Positions 19,933-29,665 of a stretch of DNA of 64,000 nt are shown here, piece by piece. The notes under the pieces are model-generated. The model had not been told where the DNA came from and ran no database searches. It saw only the letters and a list, made by a program, of their open reading frames with translations. Position 1 is the stretch's first letter. Each line of letters starts with the position of its first letter. A program made the position numbers and the translations under genes. Source of the DNA: Thiorhodovibrio frisius (GTDB lineage Bacteria; Pseudomonadota; Gammaproteobacteria; Chromatiales; Chromatiaceae); NCBI RefSeq assembly GCF_033954835.1, contig NZ_CP121471.1, forward strand, positions 3,466,501-3,530,500. Direction: 5' to 3'.

Positions 19933-20444
19933 GCGGCTAGTCTCTCGGGTTGTTGTGTCATCAAAACGACCGATGTCCCCTGACGGCGAGCATCCGTGGT
20001 CAGTTGAATCAACCCTTCCCGCGCCAGCCCCTCAATGGCTGCGCGCAGGGTGCCGATGGTGAACCCGGTCAAGTCTTCAAGCTGCTGCAGGGTCGCCTCC
20101 CCCGAGACCCCATCGATCAGCGCCAGCAACAGCAGCTTCTCCTTGGGCGGGCGTCGCGACAACCACACCCACTGCCGCCAACTGTCCTGGCTGACGCCAT
20201 CCAAGAGGGTGCGTAACCCCTGACTGCCGATCTCCAGGACCGCCGCCAGTTGGGCCAGCACCGCCGGCTCCAGGACGGTATCGCCGTTCTCGATCCGCGA
20301 CATGGTCGATTGCGGCAAACCAACCCGCTCACCCAATTCCCGTTGGGTCAACCCCATGGCCTGGCGTGCACGCTGAATCAAGCGGGCAGGTGCGTTGGCC
20401 ATCAGCACCGGCGCCGGGTTATGACAAGGAACAACTCGATTCAT
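19929..20444 (-). CDS. XRE-family helix-turn-helix regulator
   Basis: A 171-aa protein with an N-terminal XRE helix-turn-helix (RARQAMGLTQRELGERVGLP, then QSTMSRIENGD) and a C-terminal winged-helix-like segment (TGFTIGTLRAAIEGLAREGLI). The start ATG 20444 has AAGGGGT 8 nt upstream; upstream in-frame codons lack such a site. It is coupled to the downstream Crp/Fnr regulator and divergent from the AcaB-like gene, leaving a 210-bp shared control region. Confidence 0.78.
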   Translation of the reverse strand: MNRVVPCHNPAPVLMANAPARLIQRARQAMGLTQRELGERVGLPQSTMSRIENGDTVLEPAVLAQLAAVLEIGSQGLRTLLDGVSQDSWRQWVWLSRRPPKEKLLLLALIDGVSGEATLQQLEDLTGFTIGTLRAAIEGLAREGLIQLTTDARRQGTSVVLMTQQPERLAA

Positions 20445-20491
20445 GGTTCTTACCCCTTTTTGCCAACAAATACACGGTATTGTAGTGAGGA

Positions 20492-20507
20492 TTGAATCGT
20501 GGATCAA
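20492..20507. promoter_or_regulatory. Candidate operator between divergent regulator and AcaB-like gene
   Basis: An imperfect palindrome, TTGA-N8-TCAA with further internal symmetry, lies in the 210-bp divergent region, close to the XRE gene start. It resembles the half-sites of Crp/Fnr-type boxes but the spacing is 2 bp longer than the FNR consensus, so it may belong to the XRE protein or be chance. Confidence 0.25.
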
Positions 20508-20654
20508 TTCCGTGTTTTTCATGTTCCGCAGTGGGCTTGCGTATCCATTGACTTGACGCAACGAAATCACGCGGGAAAAGACGATCTTTCATTGCTGTCA
20601 CCGTCCAGAATCCTGGCTAGCCTGTGCTTTTGGCACCAGCCCGGAGGTTTCTAG

Positions 20655-21365
20655 ATGGCCCAGATCTCTCAGTCAAACAAACACGCGTTCTCCAAACCGG
20701 TTCTCGATCAAACCGTCACCATTCATAGCCAGAACGCGCAGTATGTTTTGCAACGCGGACGCTCCTTTGTCTTGGTGGTGCGGGCACTCTATGCCATCTC
20801 GGTGGTGCTGCGCATCATTGGCGACGATGACGACATGGACCAGATCGAGGCCCTGGTCTCCGAGCGCATCGGGGCGGTCGCGCAGCGCCTCACGGACGAG
20901 CAGGCGCGGCTGAAGCAACTGGCCGAGGGCGAAGGCGGCGTGCCGGTGCCCCGCTACACCAACCCCCGCGAGGTGAGGCTGCAACTCTCCTCCCCGGCGC
21001 TCGCGCAATATCTGCGGTTGATTGTGCGTCTGGATCAGGCGCTCATGCTGCTCGATGGGCTGTGGTTCGCGGGGCTAATCTCGAACAAGCAGCGCAAGGA
21101 CGCGACCCATGACCTGCGCCGGCTGGTCTATGGACTGGGGCGCGAGCTGATCGATCTGGAACGCAGGGCGCGGGACTCGGCGGTGCGGCGCGGTCAGGCG
21201 GATGCCCTGCTGGCGGCCGATGCTGACGCGAGCGGCGCGAGCATTGTCACGGGGTCTTTGGTGGAAGTCGAGAAAGACGCGGAAGGGTCGGATTCCAGTG
21301 AGACTGACACGGAGGCCGAGGTTGCTTCATCCTCCGACAAGGACGACACCACCAAGGACGACTAA
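20655..21365 (+). CDS. AcaB/DUF1845-family ICE protein (PFL_4669-like)
   Basis: A 236-aa protein whose central part (LRLIVRLDQALMLLDGLWF, LISNKQRKDATHDLRRLVYG, LERRARDSAVRRGQ) matches the AcaB-like family found in integrative conjugative elements. A highly acidic, low-complexity tail (about 45 residues rich in D, E, S and T) follows. A GGAGGTTTCTAG site precedes the ATG. It is the only plus-strand gene in this ICE block, divergent from the regulators. The family member AcaB is thought to bind DNA with partners to control transfer; here the role is inferred. Confidence 0.75.
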   Translation: MAQISQSNKHAFSKPVLDQTVTIHSQNAQYVLQRGRSFVLVVRALYAISVVLRIIGDDDDMDQIEALVSERIGAVAQRLTDEQARLKQLAEGEGGVPVPRYTNPREVRLQLSSPALAQYLRLIVRLDQALMLLDGLWFAGLISNKQRKDATHDLRRLVYGLGRELIDLERRARDSAVRRGQADALLAADADASGASIVTGSLVEVEKDAEGSDSSETDTEAEVASSSDKDDTTKDD

Positions 21366-21387
21366 CCCAGGCGCTTTCCTTCAGAAC

Positions 21388-24132
21388 TCAAGGCAGATCC
21401 GCCTGGATCTGCTCGCGCAGGGTTCCGGCGGCATCATGGACGATGTCCCCGCCATCGAGTCCTTGCGCACGTGACACACTGCGCTCCGCCGCATCCGCCC
21501 GCGCGCCGGCGTTTAACTCCGAGCCGGTGCCGGTCAGGGTCTCGATATCTAGATTTGCCGCCGTTGGATACTGCCCGGACTCGGCGAGGATCGCCAGCCA
21601 TTCGGACAGATCAATCCGCTCCCAGTCGAGACTCTCCAGCTCTTGCAGGCTCAGCCCCGAGCAATCCGGACTCTTGGCACTGCCCCAGCCATGGCCTGTC
21701 TGCGCCCGTGCTTGCTCGTTAATGATGCGCCCCAGTGGGCTGTTGAAGCAGCAGTAGCTTTTGCGCTTCTCGATGCACAGGCCCAGAAAATCCGTCTTGC
21801 AGTAGCTGCCGACATAGTGGCAGGAACGCAGTTCGCGCTTGGCTCCCAGCTCGAACTCATCCTGCTCGCATTTCCAGATGATCCGGATCAGGATCATGAC
21901 AACCGTATAGATCATGTAGGCGGTCATGATCCAGCTGAGGGTGGTACCAAGCAGTCCGCCAAGCTGGAGTTGTCCCGCCTGCACGCTGCCGCCGACGACC
22001 GCCGGCCCACCACCGCTGGTGACGAAGAGCGCATTGGCTGCAGCATCGCCGAAGACGTTCGCCACCCACTGCACGGTCTGGCGCATGATGGCCTGCTTGG
22101 CAGCATCCAGTGACAGCCTGGCAGCCCCTTCGCTGGCCGAGGCGGCCGTCTTGCCCATCAGATTGTTGGCCGCCGTGGTGAAGGCATCGGTCACCGCATC
22201 CCAGCTATCCACCAGCGGATCGCGCAGCACCTCCCAACTGCCGCGCAGGGTCGAGCCGGATTCCGAGGCCATGATGGCGGCATCGACCTTGGTGACCATG
22301 AACATCAGCTGGATGTAATCCACCAGGGAAATGCCCTGGGGCGTCTCGCAGCAATCCACCACCCCGCCGACGGCCTGCTTGCACTGCGCCGCCTCGCCGG
22401 CGAAGACCTCGCACTGACCCGGCGCGGTGCAGTTGGAATCGAGCAGCACGAACTCCGCGGCCTGCAGCGCGGCGGCGGCCTCGGCGAAGTCGTCGGACTG
22501 CTCATAGGTCAGGTCCAGGCAATCATCGCCGAGACAGCGCACCGGGCCGGCGCAGGCCATCTCGGTCTGGCGAGTGATGGCCGGAATCTCGGTGTCGGTG
22601 CCGCAGTCGTAGCGCGACTCGGTGACATAGCACAGTCCATGAGGATCGCGGGCGCCTTCGACGCAGACGGATTCCTGGAACTGACAACGGGGATCACCGG
22701 CCAGCGTGGCGCAGTCATCGGCGATGTCGCCGGGGTTATAGGGACAGTGGGTCTCGCCCTGGGGATCGGTCCAGCAGGACATCGGGCCGCTATTGAAGCC
22801 GGAGCATTCCGATTCGATGGCCAGCTCGCGGCAGAAGGGGTTGAGCCAGGGGACGGGATTGGCGGCGAAGTCCGAGGGGCAAATGCGCACGCCGAGCGCG
22901 CTGTAGCAGCCGGCGGCATCCAGCGGCGGCGCGCCCGAGCAGGCGGCCGTGCCGTTGCAGAATCCCCCCGGTCGCATGGTCTCAGCGAGGTGGATGCAGG
23001 CGGGAGCGGCATCCCAGCCCTGGTCGGTCAGTGGCCGGGGTGTCAGATTGATCCGCACGCGGATCTGGACCGGGCCTTCAGCGACGAACCACTGACCGGC
23101 GTCGGTCTGGACGCGCGCGGCGTTGGCGACCTGGAAGTGACCGCCCCTGCGCAGAGCGTTGGTGAGGTTTCGGTCCGACAGGGCTTGTCGTGTGATAGCG
23201 TCGCCGAGCGTCTGGCTGCTGTCGGCATCATGATAGCCGGGGAAGGTCACTTCCCAGGACTGCTCCCTGGCGGTGAGGGTGCAATCCGCGCCGCAGATGG
23301 CGCCGAAATCCGCGTCCCCGGCGGTGACCGACACGCCAATCCGCTCGACGCGCTCGGGCTCCGTGATGGCGAAACCGAAGGTTCGTGGCGGCGGAAATAA
23401 GCAGGTCGGACAGGAGGGTTTCGGATCGGTGCCCGCGACATCGAAGACGACCTCCAGACAGCCATTGCCGCAGGAATGCAGCGCGGCCTCCCCGGAGACG
23501 GACACGCTTGTTTCCGCCGGCGGTAATGTATAGGCATGCCGGATTAGGCAAGAGCCCCCTTGCTCAACCACCTGACAGGTCTCGATCTCGGGGAGATGGA
23601 CCGTGCGCGTGCCGGTGGCAAACCGCGATTCAACGGCGCAGTCGGTGAAGGTCTCGGTCATGCCGGCCATGTCGGAGAGCAATGTGTCGCTTTGCGACCA
23701 GAGTGCATCCTGACGCAGGTCGATGTCCGAGACGCCGAAACTTCCATGCAGGCTATCAAAGGCCGATCCATGGGCGGAATCGGTCTGCAGCAGGTCGGCC
23801 TGGACCGCTTGCCCTTGGGCGCCGAGCCCAGCCGCGTTGCCATAGAAGGCGCTGAAATCGGCCGCTGATCCGGCAGATGCGCCGGGGAACAGGCCTTCGA
23901 TGGCGAGCGCATCATGACCTGGCAAAGCCAGCGCGCCCCCATGGAGTTCGGGCACCACGAAGCCGGCGCTTTGCGCGGACCCAAACGCCTGTCCCTCGCG
24001 CCCCAGATCAGCCAGATCATCACCCCAGACCAAGGCCCAGGGCGTCCAGGCCACGGCCAGACTGACAACGGACGCCAGCAGGCGATAGGCTGGCGAGCGC
24101 GGGTGGGCCTGTTGCGATGAATGAGATTTCAA
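21388..24132 (-). CDS. traN: TraN-like mating-pair stabilisation protein
   Basis: A large, cysteine-rich, secreted protein (about 914 aa). Many cysteines are spaced through the central part (CSGAPPLDAAGCYSALG, CPYNPGDIADDCATL and similar), typical of F-type TraN, an outer-membrane protein that holds donor and recipient together. A hydrophobic segment near the N-terminus (LLASVVSLAVAWTPWALVWG) fits a signal peptide. The start is uncertain: TTG 24132 lies just past the traU stop, while the frame is open to 24249 inside traU. It is the last transfer gene of the operon. Confidence 0.8.
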   Translation of the reverse strand: MKSHSSQQAHPRSPAYRLLASVVSLAVAWTPWALVWGDDLADLGREGQAFGSAQSAGFVVPELHGGALALPGHDALAIEGLFPGASAGSAADFSAFYGNAAGLGAQGQAVQADLLQTDSAHGSAFDSLHGSFGVSDIDLRQDALWSQSDTLLSDMAGMTETFTDCAVESRFATGTRTVHLPEIETCQVVEQGGSCLIRHAYTLPPAETSVSVSGEAALHSCGNGCLEVVFDVAGTDPKPSCPTCLFPPPRTFGFAITEPERVERIGVSVTAGDADFGAICGADCTLTAREQSWEVTFPGYHDADSSQTLGDAITRQALSDRNLTNALRRGGHFQVANAARVQTDAGQWFVAEGPVQIRVRINLTPRPLTDQGWDAAPACIHLAETMRPGGFCNGTAACSGAPPLDAAGCYSALGVRICPSDFAANPVPWLNPFCRELAIESECSGFNSGPMSCWTDPQGETHCPYNPGDIADDCATLAGDPRCQFQESVCVEGARDPHGLCYVTESRYDCGTDTEIPAITRQTEMACAGPVRCLGDDCLDLTYEQSDDFAEAAAALQAAEFVLLDSNCTAPGQCEVFAGEAAQCKQAVGGVVDCCETPQGISLVDYIQLMFMVTKVDAAIMASESGSTLRGSWEVLRDPLVDSWDAVTDAFTTAANNLMGKTAASASEGAARLSLDAAKQAIMRQTVQWVANVFGDAAANALFVTSGGGPAVVGGSVQAGQLQLGGLLGTTLSWIMTAYMIYTVVMILIRIIWKCEQDEFELGAKRELRSCHYVGSYCKTDFLGLCIEKRKSYCCFNSPLGRIINEQARAQTGHGWGSAKSPDCSGLSLQELESLDWERIDLSEWLAILAESGQYPTAANLDIETLTGTGSELNAGARADAAERSVSRAQGLDGGDIVHDAAGTLREQIQADLP

Positions 24133-24142
24133 TCGATCAGAC

Positions 24143-25159
24143 TCAGAAGGTCGCACAGCAGTCCTGCCATCGCCAGAGAATGTAAAGATGATCCTCACCC
24201 GGACCGGGATAGGTGCGATGACTGCCCCAGCGGAAGGGACTCTCGCCAATCACATGACTGCCGTTGGCTTCCGGCAGCGGATAGAACATGGAGAATTTGT
24301 ATTGGCTCTTGGGCAGGAAGGGCGCGATGGGCGCCTTGCACAGCGCTCCGTCGCCCATGGTGCGTCGGGCAAATCCCCGCCGATGCAGCGCCGCCATGGT
24401 GCGGGTGGCCGACAGCGAGGTGGCACGGGGCCGGGAACCCAGCGTCGGCTGCGCTCCGGCGAAGGGATAGAGCAAGCCCCAGGTGCCGGCGCACCAGAAG
24501 AGCTCATCCAATGGCGTGCCGGCCGTCGCCGAGACGCCATCGGCCAGGCAGGCAGCCAGAGCCGGCGGCGAGGTCAGCCAGGCCGCTTCGGGATGGGTGA
24601 AGAACGCCAGTTCGGAGTTGTTCCAGGTCGGATCGAGCTCCGAGAAGTGCAGGATATCCAGCTCGCTGAAGCCGTCCGGATTGCAGCGGTCGTCGTAGAG
24701 CAGGTCGAGCATCACCAGCAGCGGGAAGGCATAGACATGGACGTTGTAGAAGGCCGTGTCGCTGCTGTCCTCCTCGCTATGACCGCCGCTACCGAGCAAG
24801 CGCACATCGCCAAATGGCAGCCGAATGCCGCCCAGGGAGGGCGCACAGGTGGGATTGCGCACCATCTCGATAATGCGCGCCGGTTCCCATAGCCCGATGG
24901 TGAACCCGGGCTTGGGAACGCCGAGCGGATCGGGACAGACGCAAACCACTTGATCGGTCGCGCCAGCGGGAATGTGGCCCCCGCCAATGGGCACCCCGGC
25001 GATGCGCACCGGGAACAGGCACGACCAACAGACATCGGTGATGAGCTTCTCGCTCAGCAACTCGGCATCCGGGCAGGTGGCGTCTTCGGCTTCGGTTGGA
25101 GCGGTGACGCTGATTAGCAGCGCAAGGCCAGCGAGAAGATACAGGGAGGAGCGATTCAT
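24143..25159 (-). CDS. traU: TraU-like conjugal transfer protein
   Basis: A 338-aa protein with an N-terminal signal peptide (LYLLAGLALLISVTAPTEA) followed by paired cysteines (ITDVCWSCLFPVRIAG, VCVCPDP). The C-terminus is rich in aromatic residues (GEDHLYILWRWQDCC). This matches F-type TraU, a periplasmic factor for pilus assembly and DNA transfer. Its ATG overlaps the TrbC-TraW stop by 4 bp. Confidence 0.85.
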   Translation of the reverse strand: MNRSSLYLLAGLALLISVTAPTEAEDATCPDAELLSEKLITDVCWSCLFPVRIAGVPIGGGHIPAGATDQVVCVCPDPLGVPKPGFTIGLWEPARIIEMVRNPTCAPSLGGIRLPFGDVRLLGSGGHSEEDSSDTAFYNVHVYAFPLLVMLDLLYDDRCNPDGFSELDILHFSELDPTWNNSELAFFTHPEAAWLTSPPALAACLADGVSATAGTPLDELFWCAGTWGLLYPFAGAQPTLGSRPRATSLSATRTMAALHRRGFARRTMGDGALCKAPIAPFLPKSQYKFSMFYPLPEANGSHVIGESPFRWGSHRTYPGPGEDHLYILWRWQDCCATF

Positions 25160-26412
25160 TCCATCTCGCTCCTGGCGATATCCGGTTCGACCTGCCCCAC
25201 CATCGCCACTTCCCTCACCCGGAACTGCCGCCCGACCGCATCGACGATGGCGGGAACCCTTTCCAGGGCGAAGCGTTCACGCATCTCCGGGGTGAGCAGA
25301 TAAACCCGGCGCTCGAGCTGTTGCATTACCCGAGTCAGCGCGTTCCAGCCGCCTTTGCGGTGGGCTCCAGTCAGCAGGAAAGTTGTGGGTTTGTCCGAGG
25401 CTTCGCTGGCCAAGAAGTGCGCGAAGGCGACTTGGCGGCTATCGGATGCATCGAAGATGACCAGGCGCTGGGTAAAGGGAACCTTGTCCAGCGGATTGAC
25501 CGAATCCCCCGCTCGGACCAGCAGCGTGCCATCGGGGAGATGCACATCCGCTCCCGCCGTGACGGTCGGATCGATCCAGCGTTCCCGGTCTTCGCCGGCG
25601 GCGGGCAAGGGCTCGAACGGCAGATGATCGAACGCCCTCGCCACCGCCCGTTCGCCCAGGGCTTTGAAGTCCAACCGCGCCAGGCGTTGGTGGATTAATT
25701 CCAGAATATCCCGCTCGGCGATTTCCCGAATGGGGCCGCGCACGCCCAGGTCGCCGGTCTTGCCGTCGTCCAGGGCGGAACGCAGCCAATGAATACTGGC
25801 CAGGCCAGACACGCGCGCTAGTTCCTGGCCATCGGGTCCGGTCGCGACCAGGGTCGGGACAGATTCGATGTCATGCTCCCGAAAGGGCGTTGGATCGAGC
25901 AGGACTGTCGGCGGCGGGTCGATGTCCTGCAACAGCGGCTTCAGGCTCGCCATGAAATCCAGCAGGGACTCGTCCTCTCCGATCCCGCGAAACAGGATTT
26001 GCGTCTCGGGCTGTCCGGATGCGAACAGGAACAGGTCTCGCAGTTGCGCATCGCCCAGGGAGCGGGAGGCGAACAGGGTGAAGGTGAGTGTTCCGGTGAT
26101 GCTGCCGGGCATCTCCGGCAGGCTGCCACAACTCCCCTCCCCCACAAATTGACCAGCGCCTTTGGCAATCGCTTCCGCTTCGATGGCATAGGCGGCAGAC
26201 TGCTCATTGGCATCCTGCAACCATGCTGGCAGTCGCTTGCCATCGACTTGTGACAAAATCTCGGAGGCCCGCGAATGGATGGCTTGCAGTTCCGCGTCGA
26301 TTCCCGGCGAGGACGCCTGCTGGTTTGATGCCTGCCCGATGCTGGCGGCCAGCACTGTCACAACGAGGATGCTGACCCGTCCCAACTGTCTATTCGTTAC
26401 CAGCCGCGTCAT
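25156..26412 (-). CDS. TrbC-TraW fusion conjugation protein
   Basis: A protein of about 418 aa combining two F-type factors normally encoded separately. Residues ~100-220 look like TrbC (TLFASRSLGDAQLRDLF, then a thioredoxin-like VPTLVATGPDGQELARVSG). From ~235 onward it is TraW-like (DLGVRGPIREIAERDILELI; TLLVRAGDSVNPL; RLVIFDASD). A signal anchor is present near the start. TraW and TrbC cooperate in pilus assembly. ATG 26412 follows the traF stop directly; a longer frame to 26541 would overlap traF. Confidence 0.78.
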   Translation of the reverse strand: MTRLVTNRQLGRVSILVVTVLAASIGQASNQQASSPGIDAELQAIHSRASEILSQVDGKRLPAWLQDANEQSAAYAIEAEAIAKGAGQFVGEGSCGSLPEMPGSITGTLTFTLFASRSLGDAQLRDLFLFASGQPETQILFRGIGEDESLLDFMASLKPLLQDIDPPPTVLLDPTPFREHDIESVPTLVATGPDGQELARVSGLASIHWLRSALDDGKTGDLGVRGPIREIAERDILELIHQRLARLDFKALGERAVARAFDHLPFEPLPAAGEDRERWIDPTVTAGADVHLPDGTLLVRAGDSVNPLDKVPFTQRLVIFDASDSRQVAFAHFLASEASDKPTTFLLTGAHRKGGWNALTRVMQQLERRVYLLTPEMRERFALERVPAIVDAVGRQFRVREVAMVGQVEPDIARSEME

Positions 26413-26413
26413 C

Positions 26414-26965
26414 TCAGAACAGCGCATACGCCCTCCCGATGACCTGGTTCTCCGGCAGCAAGCGCCAGTAACGCGAGTCGAAGCTGTCGCGCGTGGCGCC
26501 CATGACCCAGAGAAAACCCTCTGGGATCGCCAGTTGATCAATCAGAAAATCTGCAACGGACAATCCCAGCGCTTTGGCCAAAGCCGGATCGCTCTGCGGC
26601 TGCATGACGCCGTTGATGGACGTTCCCTCTGCCGTGACCGACACCTGGTCACCCGGAATCCCGGCAACCCGCTTGATGATCGTCTGCTCGCGACGGAAAT
26701 ACGGCGCCATCACCTCGGTCGCCGCGAAGGCACGGAGCTGATCGCGCTTGATGGACTGCCGGTCAAAGGTATCGATCAAATACCAACGATACGGTGGCAG
26801 ACATTGGCTGACCTGATCGTCGATGCCGATGCGATAGCGCGCGCAGCCATACCCAATGAGAATCAACATGGCGGTCAGCACCAGCAAGGCTTTCATGGCA
26901 AAGCGGTCCCAGGGTTCGTGGCTGGGTTGCGACTGAGACCTGGATTCGGGCACTGAACCGCTCAT
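26414..26965 (-). CDS. traF: TraF-like S26 family signal peptidase of conjugation
   Basis: A 183-aa protein with one N-terminal transmembrane helix (ALLVLTAMLILIGYGCARY) and an S26 peptidase layout. IIKRVAGIPGDQV contains the general-base lysine region, GFLWVMGATRDSFDSRYW is the substrate-binding box, and VIGRAYALF is the C-terminal strand. The nucleophile serine is not in an obvious motif. Such peptidases (TraF/TrhF) process or cyclise conjugative pilins. The ATG overlaps the trbI stop. Confidence 0.75.
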   Translation of the reverse strand: MSGSVPESRSQSQPSHEPWDRFAMKALLVLTAMLILIGYGCARYRIGIDDQVSQCLPPYRWYLIDTFDRQSIKRDQLRAFAATEVMAPYFRREQTIIKRVAGIPGDQVSVTAEGTSINGVMQPQSDPALAKALGLSVADFLIDQLAIPEGFLWVMGATRDSFDSRYWRLLPENQVIGRAYALF

Positions 26966-27270
26966 GGCTGCCCCTCCGTTGGTGGGAGGTAAAGCTCTTC
27001 TGGCGCGGCCAGAACCGCCTGATCGTCCAGAACCAGAAAACCATGCTCCGCCAGGCGTTCGGCCAGCGTCCGAATCGCCTCTCCGTCCTGTCCGCCACGC
27101 ACCCAGTCGGCGACGGACAGCACAAGGATCGGCGTAGCTTGAACGTCCAGCTCGGCCATCATGCGGTCAGCGACCAAGGCACCAACCAGTCCGCCCAACG
27201 CGCCGACCAGCACCGGAATGGCCATGCTGGCACCCGATAAGCTTGTTCGTTTCGCTCGCATCTCACCCAT
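26962..27270 (-). CDS. trbI: TrbI-like F-type conjugation protein
   Basis: A small membrane protein of about 102 aa. A glycine-rich transmembrane segment (MAIPVLVGALGGLVGALVA) precedes a periplasmic part with LVLSVADWVRGGQ and GFLVLDDQAVLAAPEELYL. This is the layout of F-type TrbI, which affects pilus retraction. Start ATG 27270 has GGGAG upstream and overlaps the end of traC by a few bases; ATG 27261 is the alternative. Confidence 0.65.
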   Translation of the reverse strand: MGEMRAKRTSLSGASMAIPVLVGALGGLVGALVADRMMAELDVQATPILVLSVADWVRGGQDGEAIRTLAERLAEHGFLVLDDQAVLAAPEELYLPPTEGQP

Positions 27271-29665
27271 GCCCACGCTCCCACAGCAGCCGGCGGATGG
27301 CGCCGACCACATCCAGCCCTTGCTGTCTCAAGCTCTCCAAGGCCGCGACATCCTGCGGCGCGGTGCTGTAAAGCAGTCGTCGGAACGGATCGACCACCAG
27401 CCGGCCAATGCCGCCGCCCATGGTCGTCAGGCAGAAGATTTCCGAGTAGGCACCGGGGACGGTATGGACCGTCTTGAGCAGTTCAGCTGCCTCGACCGGA
27501 ATCGGCAGCCGCTTCTCCTGGGCCAGTTGATCGATGCTCTGCGAAGGCTGGGCCAGCAGGAAGGTATTGGCACTGTTCTCGGCAATGGCCCGTCCGACCG
27601 GGTTGGCGTAGAGGTCCGCCAGTGACTGGGTGACAGTGACCGCCGCGCCGCCATATTTCCGGAACCGCCGATACCCCGATTCGATAAAGCGCCCGACATC
27701 GCCCTGCGTCAGCAGATCCCAAGCCTCGTCGATGACCACCAGCTTCTGCTGGCCGCGCTCGCCGAGATACATGGCCTGCTGGATCTGGTAGATCAGCTGG
27801 AGCAGGACAACCTGTTGTAGATGTCTCCGGCTTTTCAGCTCCTCCAGCTCAAGCACCACCAAGGGCGCGGTGAAGCGGATGCTGTTCGCGCCATTGAAGA
27901 AGCGCCCATACTCGCCTTGGCTGGTGAAGGCAAAGAGTTGGCGGCCGATGTCCTGCACCCGGGGATCGTCTTCCCGGAGCAAGGCATCGGCGATGGCATC
28001 CACTGTCATCTTCGGACCCAGGGCATCCCAGACCTGCTTCAGTACCCGTTTCAGCCCGGCGGTGCGATAGTCACCCAGCGGCTCGGTCGGTGCCGCCATG
28101 GCGGTGATGATCGCCAGCACCACATCGGCTTCCTCCTCCCAGCGCTGCACCAACTCGAAGGGGTTGATGCAGAGATCGGACTCCGCATTGAAGGCGATAA
28201 ACTGCCCGCCCAGTGCCTCGCACAGCTTCTGATAGCTGCGCCCGACATCGACGATCCAGCAGCGCGCCCCGGCGCTGAGGGATGAGGCAATCAGCTCATT
28301 GGTGAAGAAGCTCTTGCCTGCCCCGGAACTCGCCGCCACCACGGCGTTATAGTTGCTGGTGGAGTCAAACAGCGACAGGTTCATCAACTGCCCGCTGCGC
28401 GAGAGCAGGTTGACCACCGGCGTCGGCGTGCCCTTCCAGTCGCCGAACACCGGCAACAGGGTCACCGCATGGCGCGCGGCCAGGGTGCGATAGCGCATCA
28501 TGTCGCGAATCGCGCGCGCATCCATGCCGAAAGGCAAGGCTTGCAGGAACAGGGGCAGGACGAAGAACCGATCACGCATCAACTGAAAGCCGAGTTCCCG
28601 CCAGTAGGTGATGGCGTTGGAAGCAACGGCGGAGGCCTCGGCGGGACTGGAAAACAGCACCAGACTCAGATAGCACTGCACCGGGCGGTCGCCCTGGTCC
28701 AGAGCGGCAAAGAGCGCATCGAACCCCTGCTTGCGCGAGACCAGCTCGGGCATGAACTTCGCCAGCGGCCCATAGGCGGTATTCGTCGCCCACTGGCGCT
28801 GACCTTTCATGCGCGCGCGCAGGCGTTCCTGGTCAGGGAAATACAGATTCAGCGTGACCAAGGCGTTGTGGCGAATGCCCCGGGTGCCGGACAAGGGATC
28901 ACCCAGATAGCGCGCCGCCAGGCCGAAGTGGACCTGATCCGGGTAGCGCTTGCAGGAGAGCACCTGCACGCGAGTGTCCCCGAGGGTCAGCCCATCGGCA
29001 TCGACCTCCAGGGCATGGTCGTAATCCAGCAACTGTTCGCGCAGAATCCGCGTCGGGTCGCACTCCGGGGCGATGCGATGGCGCCAGGAGGCGTCCTCGC
29101 CCCAGTTGAGCAGTGTTCCCAGCAGGCGGACATAGTGCTCAGCGGTGAGTGGTTGCGGACGCAGCCCGGCGGTGCTGAGCATCTGCTCGGTCTCGGCGCG
29201 ATGTTCGATGGTCTGGGAAATTTCAGCCGCGTTCGGCAGCTGGGCGCTAATCGGCACTTTCACCCCGACGAAGACGCGCAGATCACGCACCCGCACCTCG
29301 GTGCCGGGGATGATGGGCTCGCTCACGCCGGTGCGCAGAAACTGCGCGCGCTCCTGGGTCGCTTCGCGCAGGACGCCAGGGTCCAGATCCAGGCGCAGTC
29401 CGAGCATGACGGCCAGGGCTTGGTCGATGTCCGGGGTGGACCAGAGCGCCACCTGCATCTGGGTGCCGGCAGGCCAGTCCTGGTTGAGCAGGACTGAGAG
29501 ACGCTCGGCATAAGAGGCATCGGCACCGGCCAGCGGAGTACAGAGAAATCCGTACCCCAGCGTCTGGTCGTCGTGCTGGAACAAGAAACAATCGGGGGCG
29601 AAGGCAAGCGGGCTGAATAGATTCGCCGCGCGCTCACCCTGAAACTGACGGGCGGGATGGGTCAT
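27263..29665 (-). CDS. traC: TraC-like type IV secretion ATPase
   Basis: An 800-aa VirB4/TraC ATPase. Walker A SSGAGKSFFTNEL is near residue 445, and Walker B QKLVVIDEAWDLLTQG is in the C-terminal part, followed by VTVTQSLADLY. It powers assembly of the conjugative pilus. The ATG overlaps the stop of the small upstream gene (ATGA), so translation is coupled. Confidence 0.9.
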   Translation of the reverse strand: MTHPARQFQGERAANLFSPLAFAPDCFLFQHDDQTLGYGFLCTPLAGADASYAERLSVLLNQDWPAGTQMQVALWSTPDIDQALAVMLGLRLDLDPGVLREATQERAQFLRTGVSEPIIPGTEVRVRDLRVFVGVKVPISAQLPNAAEISQTIEHRAETEQMLSTAGLRPQPLTAEHYVRLLGTLLNWGEDASWRHRIAPECDPTRILREQLLDYDHALEVDADGLTLGDTRVQVLSCKRYPDQVHFGLAARYLGDPLSGTRGIRHNALVTLNLYFPDQERLRARMKGQRQWATNTAYGPLAKFMPELVSRKQGFDALFAALDQGDRPVQCYLSLVLFSSPAEASAVASNAITYWRELGFQLMRDRFFVLPLFLQALPFGMDARAIRDMMRYRTLAARHAVTLLPVFGDWKGTPTPVVNLLSRSGQLMNLSLFDSTSNYNAVVAASSGAGKSFFTNELIASSLSAGARCWIVDVGRSYQKLCEALGGQFIAFNAESDLCINPFELVQRWEEEADVVLAIITAMAAPTEPLGDYRTAGLKRVLKQVWDALGPKMTVDAIADALLREDDPRVQDIGRQLFAFTSQGEYGRFFNGANSIRFTAPLVVLELEELKSRRHLQQVVLLQLIYQIQQAMYLGERGQQKLVVIDEAWDLLTQGDVGRFIESGYRRFRKYGGAAVTVTQSLADLYANPVGRAIAENSANTFLLAQPSQSIDQLAQEKRLPIPVEAAELLKTVHTVPGAYSEIFCLTTMGGGIGRLVVDPFRRLLYSTAPQDVAALESLRQQGLDVVGAIRRLLWERGHG

